Shown here: in pieces, positions 11,901 through 23,830 of the stretch
Numbering within the stretch: position 1 is the stretch's first letter
Layout of the letters: every line of letters starts with the position of its first letter
NCBI GenBank assembly: GCA_004000155.1
Contig: RCSS01000188.1
Span: 1 to 28,818, forward strand
Source: Tubulinosema ratisbonensis
Lineage: Eukaryota > Microsporidia > Tubulinosematidae
Direction of reading: 5' to 3'
Length of the DNA: 28,818 nucleotides
Program-made: the position numbers and the translations under genes
The notes under the pieces: model-generated
Told to the model about the DNA's origin: nothing
Database searches by the model: none
Seen by the model: the letters and a program-made list of their open reading frames with translations, nothing else

Positions 11901-14900
11901 ATTTAAGAATGTTTTATAGTAAAGTTCAAGTAATTTATATATTTTATTTATTCTGTTTTTTTTTAGAAAGCAAATAAAGTTAAACGCTAAAAATCAAAAA
12001 AATATAGTTAAAAATAATTATTAGGATCTATAGCATTTATATCCATTGGTACAAATTTAAAGCCACTATATATATTTTTATGATATCAAATATATTTTAA
12101 ACTCTAAAGTAATTTCAAAAAAAGGAAAAGTCTTTAATTTGTTTTCTCTATCTGAATCAGTCTGTTTTAAAAATATTATGATTACCTACATTATGTTTTT
12201 ATGAAGTTTTATCAATACATGTACACGTATATATTGTATTTGTTTCCTAAGTTTCTTTTTTCAGCTAAACACGCAGCCTATCTTTGTTTAAGAATAATTG
12301 GAATAAAAGTAGAGTAATAAATTCTATAAAAAAGAAGATATTGAAATTTTTAGAAAAAAGAGTCGGAGTTTATATATTTTACACCATTTATAGCATTTGG
12401 CAAGAAAACTTCACAAATATTTGTTTAAAAAAGCTCTTAACGTAAATAAAATGTAAGAAAATATTGTCTATATTGCATAAATTATTCTTTAAATTTTATT
12501 TAATATAAATTTTTTATAATATACAAAGATCTTCTTTTGCAACTATAATTTAAAAAATATCATAAGACAAAAAATTCTGTTTTTTTCTTTATGTTTGTAA
12601 TAGTTTTATTTTGAAAAACGTTTTAAAATGTATTTATAAAAATATGAATGAAATATTTACACAGATTACATAGAAAGACTTTATTAACTATTCTAAAACT
12701 AAATAAATGTTTTTGTTATTTTTAAAAGCAGATTAAAAAAGCAATAATTTTTTTAAGATGTTTGGTTACAAAAAAAAATGTTATGAAGTTTTGTGTAAAT
12801 AGTTTTAAACTATGCTAAAGTGTAGATTTTTAAAACTTACAATAAATTTTTTACATATAAGTATACTAAGTGTAAAATTATTTTTTAGATATATAATTTC
12901 TTATATTTTATAAGTTTTTGTTTTAAATATTGAGTTAAATGTTTAAAAAATTTAAAAAAGTTGTAAATGTTTTTAGTATCCTCCAACAATAGAGTATTTT
13001 AAATTAAAAAATGTCAAAATATCAATAAAAACATATATGCAAAGTATGTAAAATTTTGTATATCCAGTTTTTTTATAATCATAAAGTATAGTTTGTTACT
13101 AAAAACATAGTATATGTATTTGTGTCAGAGTGACAGGAATTCAAATATGGTGTCAATTTATTGTGATCATATTTGATGACATTTATTTTGTTATTGGTTC
13201 TAGACCAAAAGAATCTTTAAAATATAAATAGATGTAAAATAAATAAAGAATGTTTGTAGATAAAATTGTTTATTTTTATAATATACATCTACAGGACACG
13301 GATGCCTGTAACAGTATTGTAATTCGATTATCTTAAATAGACAGAATTTTTAAATTATAGACAAAATGAAAATAGGTATATTCTTGCTAAAACGATTCAA
13401 AGTATTTCTATATTCTTATATTGACCTATTTTTGTCTAAACGAAAACCTTTAGTTTTGATTGTAAAATTAAATTAGTGTTCTTTTTGGGTAAATATGATA
13501 TTTTTTACCAAGTATGAAATCTATTTTTTTATTTATCTATATTTCTAATTTAAAATTTTATATTTTTGTTAATAATTATATCCTTTATTTTATTAAAAAA
13601 ATTTAGATAAAAAACAAAATTTATATAAAATAGGTCTTCTAATATGCTAGAGCAGTTTGTAAATACAAAAATTAAAAATAAAAGGTTTCAATACTATAAA
13701 GTAACTAATTCGAGTAGAAACCAGAGGTAGTTTTTCACATATTTTAAATCAATAAGAAACTTTTATAGCTTAATATGTTTTATTGTTAGTATAAAGCATC
13801 TTTATTTTATGTTTTGTTTTTACAAATTTTTTTTAAATCAATTACAAATAAATGATAATCGAGTCTATTTTTTAATGAGTAGTTATCAAAAAATTTGATA
13901 AGAATATTTTTTAGTAAAATTGTAAAAATATAATTAAAACTTAAAAGAAAGTAATAAGTAATCTATTATATATCTTTAAAATTTAGAAAAAAGGACACTT
14001 TTATTTTTTAGTTATTTAAAACCCTATTTTCATATTTCTTTTATATTTATTGAATCATTTTTTACAAACAAAAAAAAATATTATGTAAGTATTTAATCTG
14101 ACAAATAGGGTTGTTTCTAAATTATAATATATGTAAAAAACGTAAAATTTGTAAATATACTCTAATATCAATAGAATATATAGCATATATTTATATATAA
14201 GATTTTTGTTTTGTTGACTTTATTGATAAACAAGTACAAATAAAGATGATTGGTTTCTAAATTATAGAAGAAGGAAAATGTGTAGGCAGAGTACTTGTAA
14301 AAATGTGTCATAGATAAATTTTTTAAATTGCAATTTTTATACATGTTTCGAACATCAAAATTTTAAAAAAGACCCCCTTTTTTCAAAAATCAAGTTTTTT
14401 TATATTAAAATATTATTTTATTTTTTATTTAGAGATAAAAATAATTTTTTAATCTTTTTTTATTAAGTTTCTAGAGTATTCACACCATCTGTAAATTTTT
14501 TAAATATAGAAATAAAAAAATCAATATATTTAATAAAAAAAACGCTTAAGATAAAAATACATATTTTGTATTTGTTAGCTATCATTTTCTTTTTAAACTT
14601 TATTGTAAATCAACATATATTCTGATAAAATAGATTTCAGATAGAAGTTGTAATTCTAAACTAAATTACAAAGCTTTTATAAAATAAATTATAAAAAATT
14701 AACAAAGAATCTAATCAAATTAATTAGCCTTTATGAATATCAGCAACATTATTCACTTTTCTAATTTTGTAGCACGATAAGTCAAAGTGAGTTTTTAAAG
14801 ATCTAATCATAGTTGTTTACTTGATAAATATCATATTTTAAAAATGCATTATTTTTTGTAGATAAAATTTTTTATTTAGTAATTTAAGAAATAAAAATCG

Positions 14901-17900
14901 AATGTTTTTAATGAGACAATCCAATTGCAAGTATGTTGTTGGTTTAAAAAAATTTTTTCGTACATTTAGACGTCAATTGTAATCTTTCTTTTTAGAAGTT
15001 AAAGTATATCAAATATTCAGTAAAAATGTTTTCAAAAATTTCTATATTATACTACAAAAAACCTTTGAAAATATTTAAATCTGAAATAGTTATAAATTTA
15101 AGATAATTTTTTAAACTTTATTCCTTTGGATTTAGATTTGTTTTATAAAACTTAATCCATTTTTAAAAAAAAATCCAACTCTAAAGAAATTCTAATCCAT
15201 ATGACTATGATAAGATCTTTAAGAAATCTATCAATAGTGTTTACCTTGATTAAAAATAATTTAAATACTTAAAGTAATTTTAGATATAAATAATTATTTG
15301 TAATTTTTTTCGAAAATATATAGATATGTAACATAATGTCTTAGATTGATTCTAAAAATGAGTTTTTTTGTGGGTTATTATTGATTTGATCTTATTTATA
15401 AAAACAATATGCACTATGATAAAATAAAAAGACCATATTAGTACATTTAGTTATAACAATGATATAGTTTTACTTATTTTATACAAGCAAATGCTTAAAA
15501 TTTATATTTTTGAAAAAAAGTATGTATTTTAAATTAGATAATTCATGCAGTTTGTTTGCACTTAAATGATAGCTCATCAAAATTTAAAACAAAAAAAAAG
15601 AAATGTTATTCAAATATTTGCTATAATTTAAAATTATAAAATTTTTTTCATTGACTTATATAGAATTTTGAATGCCCAATAAACATAGAGACCTGTATTT
15701 GTAGTTTTAATCATTTTATTTTTATTTAAAAAAGAAGATTTATTTCCTTCTTAATATTTATATTTAAAAAAAATAAACTTAAACTTGAGTAATATTATCT
15801 TAATGTAACCGTTTTTCAAATGCTCAAAATTCTTTTATATTTAACTTGTCCCATTATGACACCTTTTTAAAATTTTTACTACTAATTTTATAATACAGAA
15901 AGTGAATTTATATGAAGATCGTAAGTTCAATAAATATGTCATTTGCATTTTTTATTATTTTTTTAAAATTGAAAAAAGATAAAAATAAGAAACGAATGTA
16001 TATATATTACAGACAAATATACTAAATTTTTAAGATAAAATTTTTAAATTTTGGCAATTTTCATTGCCATCACAATTTAAATAAAAAGCTAACCCCATTT
16101 ATATATAAATAAATTTTAAAATTATGAGATAAAAATGCAAAAAAAAATTTAATAACATTTTTTTTAATTTGGAATCAAAAATCAAGAATTTTTAGAATTT
16201 GTTATAAATCATAGGTGTTTTGTACACGTATCTAAAAAATAAATAAATAGTCTAAAAAATTAATTTTACTTTATGAATATTATCTAAAACTTCTAACAAC
16301 ATAGTATAGTTTTTTCAAAAGACTAGATGAAAATTTTTTGAATACCTACAAAGATATTATGAAATTATAAGGCAAAACTAAAAGTAGCAAATATATGTAA
16401 TGAAATTTGATAGATAATTTGTGGAAAGTCGTATAAGTAGATTAGAATCTAAATTATACTGTTTAGCAAAAAAATACACAAATAGTTTTTCTTATAATAA
16501 AATATAAACAAAATTTCTTTTCTAATATAAAGAATAAATTCTTATAAAAAGTAGAAATTTCAAATTTACTGTAATATCAATTAATGGTTTTATGCTAAAA
16601 AATAATCATAATGTAAATATCGAGCAAAATGAGATTTGTTTATTTTTAAATATAAATGGAATGAAATCATTCAAGGCGATGTAAAAATTTCAGAATTTGT
16701 GAAATACAAAGAATAAATTTGTATATGTTATATAAATATTATTTTCGTGTTTATTTTAAACTTGTAGAAATTATGATTATAAAGTAAATGCTTTAGACCA
16801 TGTTGTAGTAATTGCTCAAGTTTTTGCACATAGAAGTAAATCAAAAAATATTATAGAATTAATTGTTGTTTAATCTAACAATATTCATTGAAGTAATAAA
16901 AACCGAAATATTAAATTATATTATATTTGGTCAGATTAAGAATGAATCAAAACCAATGACTATATTCAGTTAAACTTATTTAAAAAATTATAAAAATCTG
17001 TTTATGTTTAGGCAGAAAATATATTAGTGTTTAATTATAAATTCAAAATTCAAAAAACATGACAATAAATTTGACTAATTACATAAACAAATTATCTAGA
17101 ATAGTAGGACTTGTTAAATTACAATAAGAGCTATAATTTTTATATTGTTTTGATAAAACTCTTCAATGCAAAAAAATTATTTGCCTTTTCTATGTGTAGA
17201 AAAGAATTTCAAACGTTAAAACAAAATTACCACACAATGATAAAAGATATTTGGAAATTTGCATCTGTAATTTAGATTACAAAAGTAAATTAGACAATAA
17301 TATATAGTCTTAGTTTACTATACAATCAAAAAAAAATGAAAATTTCTCATTAAAAAACATACTTTATAACAAAAAAACTTATAAACAATAAACAAAAGAT
17401 AAATGCATTCATGGATGAAAAAATCCAACTTCATTGTGGATCATTAGCATGTCTTATAGCATGTAAAGGTTTGACAGAGATTGTTTGCATATAAATATTT
17501 TTAATTGATACAAATATAAGTACGTTCGTCTATCATTATTTTTGAATTTTAAATAAAATTTTAAATAAAACCTTTTGATACACAATGGTAAATTATTAAA
17601 TTGAAAAAGAAATCTGTAACTGATTTAACATATTTAACTTCCATATAGTAATCGGTTTATAAACTATGCAAACCCCCTATTATTATATCCTTAAATACAT
17701 ATAAACACATTTTTTATGTACTGAAATATAAAGAAAGGTTAAGATACTAAAGCCCAGCTTTTAAAGAGAAATATGTAAAACCAAAAAAGTTATTTAATTG
17801 CAATGAATTGAAATATATCATTTTTGATATCTTTAAACTACATTATATATTTAAATAAAATAAAATAATGAAAAAATAATTATTTTAATAAAATTAACAA

Positions 17901-20290
17901 AATTAAAAAACTATAAATCCTCTCAATAAAAATATAGTCTAACAAAACAAAAGTTTAATTATGTATAGAAAGAATAAATAACTATTATACAAATCATCAT
18001 TTAATAAGGTAAATTTTTTAAAATATAAGAAATAAAACTTAAGTGAAATTAATCATACATAAATTAAAATTTTTAAAAAACAATACAATTTGAAATATTT
18101 GATTATAAAAGAATTTATTTTTTAAAGTATAAAAATTTTATAATTTATTCTTTTTTGGTTTATTAGATTTATAACTATATTTTGTTAAAGTGCTTATAAA
18201 TTTAAATTGAAGAAAATAAAAAAATGAAGCTAATAAATTCGTATTTGATTTAAATTTTACAAAATGAATAAATAATCAAAAATTTTGATCTTTATTAACA
18301 AAATATAAATTTGATAACTGTTATAACACAATTGTATGGAATTATATATTTATCTTAAAAAAATTTAAAAATATGATTAAGAACTTTTGCATTTATAATT
18401 TATATTCCTTTTGTTAGTCGTAATCTGATTGCAACTTCAGTTCTTTTTATTATACAAAATAACTTTTTTAGTTTAGATTAAAGAACCAGATCATTAAAAA
18501 ATAAACAATTTTATATATTTGAATGTTATTTTTATAAAATTAATTACAAATTAAGATATCAAAACATAAGACTTAATATCATCTTCATTAAATTATATTT
18601 ATAATTAGAGGTTTAAGAACAAGTAAGTGATTTCAAAATAAAATCACAAATTTTAGCAAAACAAAAGCTATAGATGTAAATAAAAACTAGTATAATATAA
18701 TTATATCTTTCTTTTTTTTATTATTTTTTTACAAAGTAATTTTTGTTTGTTGCCAAATAAAGTAATGTATAGGAAGTTGAAAGCTATAGTGTGTTGAAGT
18801 ATTAAAGATATAAACTTTGTTGTAAATCAACTATATTTTTTTCGTTATGCTACAGCACTTTAGCAATAAAAAAACAAAAGACAAGAATTCAAACTAAGAT
18901 AAATTTCATCTAGAGTTAGCGCAATAAAAAATTTTTAAAATTTGATCTTCCCTTTTTTTAAATTTGTGATGATGGTTTCAGAATCAAATATTAATTAGAA
19001 ATCCTCCTTTGTCGGTTATTATGAGGTATAAGTGTTTGAAATTAAGAAAATTGTTTGATTTTTAATAAATATTATTTTGATGCGTGTTAATGTAAAATCA
19101 TTTTAAATTCAATATTTTACTGAAAAAGCGGATGTTTTGTTAAAAACATATCGGTTAAATAAATATAAGCAAGTAAAAATTAAGTGAAATATTAACCTAA
19201 ATTTAAAATTACAGAATTAGATCAAAAGGTAAAAAACTTTTTTTGGCGAAGCATAAGATAATCACACATCGTATCTATAATAATTTGAAAACTTATAAAT
19301 AAACACATAATATTTGTTAGAAGAACTAAATAAACATTAATCTGTTTTGTTGTATTTAATTTTGACTAATTTTACGATAGATTTTTTGCTTATGAAACAT
19401 TCTATCTTCAAAACCTTATTAAAAGTTATATATTTAAGTATTAGTTTTTTCTTTTGTGTAGGATATTTTTAATATCACAAATCAAATTATTGTAAAAATA
19501 AGATCTTAAAAATATGCAATTGATTTTGAGGATTGTATCTTATCTTTTAATAAATAAAATGAATACAATAAACTAAAATATATTTCATTCATGTAATATC
19601 CGGCAAAAGATAAAAATTATAATAATGATTTTTAGAAAAAGCTTTGCTGCGATGAATCGAAAATCAAAATTTTGCTTCAATATATATTAAAGGCAAGAAC
19701 TAGAGTTTAATAGCCTCTTGATTGTAAAGTATATTAGTTTTAATAAAAATCTTTACTAGTTTGGGTATGGTTTGTTAAATCGTGAAAATAAACAAAACAT
19801 AGGATTGTTTGTAGATTTGAAAATAAAAAGCAAAACTAAAAATTATTTAAAAGCATTTGCCATAAGGTAACATTCATTTTAATTTTAGCGCCTGACCTAT
19901 TCTAATAACTCTGTCTCAAAAAGATGAGACTTTGGATAATTAAAGGTTAAAGAATTAGATTTTAAAATTCGTGTTATTTATTGGTTATTTTTTCTTGATT
20001 CTCGCCTATAAACATCTGCTTATCTCAGGAAAATAAATTTTTTAATCTATTCTCTTTATTTTTATTTTAAAATCTTTTTAAATATTTCAAGAATCATAAA
20101 AAAACAAAGTAAACAATAAATATTTTGTATAATTTTACATATGTTTTTATAAAACAGATTATTTACTATGTTAAAACTATTTTTATCTTATCGTTTCACA
20201 ATAATATATGGTCCTGTGTTGTTTTAGAAATTCTTTTCATGGTGTATAAATTTTATTAATTAACAAAAATGTATTCACAAATATGTAATC
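8919..20290. other. Eleven-kilobase AT-rich desert
   Basis: I see no convincing gene in any frame. The longest ATG-initiated frame is 62 codons (11183-11371, plus) and shows no motif. Small features noticed are a 6-bp hairpin gtctca/tgagac with a 6-base loop at 19913-19930, a 7-bp inverted repeat tgtagat/atctaca near 13255-13294, and an open 30-codon cysteine-containing frame near 17404-17490. Homopolymer A and T tracts dominate. No tRNA-like box, rRNA or terminal repeat was recognised. Confidence 0.6.
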
Positions 20291-20326
20291 GTGGCCTTGA
20301 TTTTGTCAGACATTAGCGTTAATTTT
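20291..20326 (+). other. Possible retropepsin-like patch (very weak)
   Basis: Twelve codons read VALILSDISVNF and are then stopped by TAG. Retrotransposon aspartic proteases carry V-A-L-I-D-T/S-G-S/A-x-x-x-x-F-I; here the D-T-G would be deleted. The surrounding DNA is slightly GC-richer (20290-20400). This is too short to be sure and is noted only because other Ty3/gypsy fragments occur in the window. Confidence 0.12.
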
Positions 20327-21390
20327 TAGATACTACTGTATTTCTGAGTTTACGTTAGATAGTTTTTCGCCCATTTATAATGTCAAAGTTCACATGCATC
20401 AATAATTAGAAAAACATACTATTTTCTAAAAAAGATTGATTTAGTTAGTTTACGAACTTATAGATTTTTATCTTTAACTTATAGACCTGCTAAATATGTC
20501 ATTAAACTAGAATATTAAAATTAAGTTTGATTTTTACAATTGCGACAAATGGTTTGCGATAGTTCTATTGATATTAAATAATTTTGAATAAAATCTAAAT
20601 TTTATTTTAAACAAATCATTATTAAGGAACAGGATTTTACATTATATCCATTTATTAGAAAAAATATAATGATGAATAGGGATAATTTCGCAAAATTGTA
20701 TCCTCTATAATCATATTATAAGAACGAACATCTATTTTAATATTCATTTTTATCTAGGTGCTTATTTCGTGATTAAAATGAAAATTTTTTAATTACCTAA
20801 ATTGATAGTAATAATTTATTGACTCTCAGTTATTATGAAAATGAATATAATAATAATAGTTATGACATCTTAATTTTTTTTAATTTATACATGGTTTTGA
20901 AGATTACTAAGTTTTAATTAAATATTCGGTTAAAAAATGATAAAATAAAAGCAAAATTATTTAAACATATTCATTAAAGGCTTTGATTAATGATAAAGTC
21001 CTAAAATAAATGCTTGCTATTCTTGTATTGTTTTTTGATTGTTAAATAAATGTACAACACAGCAGGTTAAAAAGAGGTTCTCCTATTTTTAGAAGAGAAT
21101 ATAATTTTGAGACTACAAAAAATTTTAATGTTTTATGCTTTGTCTATATCTATCGCTATTCCACTTTTTAAATATGTGCTACTTAGAAAATATATTGACA
21201 ATCCCTAATACCATATGAAGACAAATTTTTTTGTGCTAAAATTGTATCATCGAAAGTAAAAGACATGAATCTTTTATTTAAGTTATTTAAATTGGGGGTT
21301 TTAGTTAAATGAACCTGATTAGAAAGATTTAAAAACTAATTTTTTTAATATAGTGAAGCATAAAAAAGGCGCAAATTACTCTAAGTTTCT
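20327..21390. other. AT-rich spacer
   Basis: No gene, RNA or repeat recognised. Confidence 0.55.
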
Positions 21391-21455
21391 TGTCCAGCTA
21401 TGACATGCTCAGCGTTGGAGACTCCAAAGCCGACACTGCGGTGGTTTGTCGTATT
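21391..21455. other. GC-rich island with two consecutive hairpins
   Basis: About 65 bases of near-balanced composition stand out sharply from the AT-rich surroundings. A near-perfect 19-base palindrome spans 21412-21430 (ttggag-a-ctccaa core with flanking gc/gc), directly followed by a hairpin with 5-bp arms cgaca (21431-21435) and tgtcg (21447-21451). A weaker agc/gct stem precedes them. This could be a small structured RNA, but I could not fold it into a tRNA: no acceptor stem and no TTCRA box. Alternatively it may be a coding remnant. The minus strand reads PPQCRL followed by further Cys and Trp codons, and the plus strand reads SYDMLSVGDSKADTAVVCR between stops. Confidence 0.35.
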
Positions 21456-21761
21456 TCATAAAGTTTTCTCATTTTATTTTAACTTTTATATAACTATGAC
21501 ATTAATGATAGCAGGATCTAAAATACCTATTAAATCAGTATAAAAATTTTATAAACGATATGTCTTAATATAGGATAAATCAAAAACTGTAAATTTTTGA
21601 TAAAAAATTAAGTTATTAATGCAATAAGCACTGCACACAATCATATAATAAATCTCTAATAATTTTTTTTTCTAAATATGATTAAAAAACAATTTTTCAT
21701 AATTTAAAGAAGCAAATTGTATCAAAATAAAAAATATAATGTTCATTTATTATTCAAGCCT
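21456..21761. other. Spacer downstream of the orphan gene
   Basis: AT-rich, about 300 bases, no feature recognised. It would hold the 3' end of the minus-strand transcript of the orphan gene. Confidence 0.5.
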
Positions 21762-22403
21762 TCAATCAAGCATAACAATTAATCCATTAAAAACAATATC
21801 AAGTTCATTAAAAATGTATGGAGCGGTAACACAGTCATCTAAATAAGAAGTCAGACGTTTGATAACTTCTTCGAGCTTAAGTTCTTCTACATACAAATTT
21901 TCATCTGTTAACATCGAAAGAAATTTTCCTTCAATATTTTTTGCATATAAAGAATANAACAACATTTTTACCACTTTTAAATTTTTAATAGTAGATATGA
22001 TTAAATCCAAATGAGGACCCAATAAATTTAAATCGAAATATACCCGTAAATTCTTATTAACAAGCACCGATCCTATATATTTAAGACTATCTATTAAGGT
22101 ATCACATATTTCATGAAACTCTTGTTTGTATAAATTGAAAATATATCGTGAAAGAAAGGTTAACTCAAAACCACGCTTAATTTGCGATATATTTTTAACC
22201 AAATAACAATTGATTTCTTTTAAGATATTTAGATTATAAATTACGTGTCCTAGTTTCTTGATACATACTTCTAAATCTTGCACAATTGCTTTGTGATTAA
22301 GATTTAAAACTGCCTGTGTTTCTTTTGGAATCTCTTCGGTTGTTAATTTATCACTATTATACAAACCAATAAAATACAAAGACAACCAGTAATAAACTAA
22401 CAT
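21762..22403 (-). CDS. Orphan protein of 213 residues, possibly secreted or membrane-tethered
   Basis: This intact ORF runs from the first ATG of its frame to a TGA. At this AT content a stop-free run of 213 codons is very unlikely by chance, and composition is less AT-rich than the flanks, so I take it as a real gene. The first 16 or so residues (MLVYYWLSLYFIGLYN) are hydrophobic and could be a signal peptide or anchor. The rest is leucine-, isoleucine- and lysine-rich and looks all-helical, with four cysteines (47, 66, 100, 191) and an acidic-basic helix near 168-186 (ENLYVEELKLEEVIKRL). One ambiguous base (21957) makes residue 149 Phe or Leu. I recognise no domain; there is no catalytic motif or repeat. 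It stands alone, more than 680 bases from the nearest relic. It may be a lineage-specific, exported helical protein, but function is unknown. Confidence 0.8.
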   Translation of the reverse strand: MLVYYWLSLYFIGLYNSDKLTTEEIPKETQAVLNLNHKAIVQDLEVCIKKLGHVIYNLNILKEINCYLVKNISQIKRGFELTFLSRYIFNLYKQEFHEICDTLIDSLKYIGSVLVNKNLRVYFDLNLLGPHLDLIISTIKNLKVVKMLXYSLYAKNIEGKFLSMLTDENLYVEELKLEEVIKRLTSYLDDCVTAPYIFNELDIVFNGLIVMLD

Positions 22404-23086
22404 GGTATTATTTAAATTGTTTTGCTGATGTTTTATTAATTGTAACTTTGAGTAAATTCGAATAATACATTTACGTGTATCATTTAAAAAATTTTTAATG
22501 TTAAAGTCATTAAAAAGGGGTTTATAAGTAAGTTAATAAAAAATAAGAAAACAATAAGCAAATTAATCTTTGTAGATAGGGCGTGTGTTCGTTCTTCCGT
22601 TTTTATATCTGTTTAAATCAATTAAACTTTAAAATCTTTTTGAGTAATGAACATTTATGAATTCTAAATTAAAAAAATAATTCAAATTAGAGACGTTTTT
22701 ACTATTATTAGAATCCTTTAACTTGTTATGTATTTTATGTCCTTTATTAAAAATTTTTTAATTTTTTAAACATAGAATATATATTTTTTCTTTATTATTG
22801 CTTCAAATATATATAAAAATATTTCAAAACATTATCATATTACTGGTGTATTGTTTTATTGTACTATATTTACTTTCGGGTACTTTTGTGTCTCGCCTTC
22901 CTATATGATTAAAGAAATTAAATAATAATTAAAAAAATCTAAAAAATAATAAATTTAGCTTAATGAGCGAAAACTCTTTGCAGTGATGATTAATAAATAT
23001 ATTATTCTTTACACGCTAGATATAGAGAGTATTATTTTTTAAAGATATGGGTTTGTCACCTCGAACTAGAAATCGCCAAGTTTGTG
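22404..23086. other. Spacer upstream of the orphan gene and the Merlin relic
   Basis: AT-rich, with small GC-richer blips at about 22575-22600 and 22875-22905 that match nothing I know. A run of four G at 22517-22520 (CCCC on the minus strand) lies about 115 bases before the orphan gene's ATG. It is further away than the C- or G-rich start-proximal signals described in some microsporidia, so I do not call a promoter. Confidence 0.4.
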
Positions 23087-23830
23087 GATGCTATATACGT
23101 GAAAGCGAAGGTTGTGTTGCACAGACCGTGTAGCAAAAAAGTTAAAAATTTAAAAAGAAACTTTTGGGAAGTTTTCTCGGCTCTTTTAGATAAAATTATA
23201 ATGTTTATTTATTTTTAAGCATCGGATAACCTAAATTTCTAAAAATTTTAAATAGAACCAAGCTTGAGTAGATGTTTTTTTGATCGGAGGTCTATCTTAA
23301 AAGAGTTGTGCTTAAAAATTCTCATTAGTGAAATCAATAACCAAATTGGTAGGGAGGGGCCAAAGTACACAAAGAAGAAAGTTATTTTACAAGCGAAAGT
23401 ATCATATGGGAAGGTAAACCTAATCAACGATAGATATTAGGTGATAGTGACTGCAATACTAATGAGATATATATGGTTCTTATTCAGGGAAGAAAAGCGA
23501 GCACCCTTGAAACAGTAATTTACGTTACAAAAGAAAAGGCCCTTGGTTATTACGGACAAGTGGTTGGACATAGCAGATTATCTAACCTAGGATATTTATG
23601 TTTAACTGTAAATTATTCCGAAAATTTTTATGCCTAAAACTGGTGCAAATACTTTACTCATCACAAATACTTGAATGTTAGCGTAAAAGAGAAGTAGAAG
23701 TAGGCCGTTACAAAGAATTAATAGTGGAAAGTTTTTTTAGTGAATTTACTTGAAGACGGAAATGAGTTCACGGGTAATTGATCAAATTTTTTCAATGGTT
23801 CGATTCTTATACCTACTTTTTTTAACGCAC
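23087..23830 (+). pseudogene. Merlin-family (IS1016/IS1595-like) DNA transposase relic
   Basis: Merlin transposases are DDE enzymes that cut and paste their own DNA element. The plus strand preserves the family order in three frames with several stops. A cysteine/basic patch (RPCSKKVKNLKRNFWE, 23135 on) leads to ALLDKIIMFIYF, LSRC, RRSILKELCLKILI and then NNQIGREGPK (about 23336-23368). After a frameshift comes KRKYHMGR. Another frame then gives NEIYMVLIQGRKASTLETVI and, with an internal slip, ITDKW (second catalytic Asp) and SNLGYLCLTVNYSENF. Next are PKTGANT, ITNT-stop-MLA and finally SEFT-stop-RRK near the end. These match the IGGxG, K-R-K-Y-H-x-G-R, S-D-x-W, L-x-V-N-H-S, T-G-A-H-T-N-T-I-E and E-F-x-W-R-R blocks. 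The first catalytic Asp-Glu is lost (reads RRK) and the final Glu is gone. No terminal inverted repeats were found. It is clearly dead. Confidence 0.82.

Noticed and set aside
17404..17490. Cys-containing open frame (CGSLACLIACKGL)
   Set aside because: About 30 codons, no family recognised and both strands equally open.
21394..21408. Resemblance of agctatgacatg to a common cloning-vector primer site
   Set aside because: The match is short and imperfect, with no vector sequence around it; coincidence.
21391..21455. tRNA-Trp-like ctccaaa loop
   Set aside because: The flanking five bases do not pair as an anticodon stem, and there is no T-arm box or acceptor stem on either strand.
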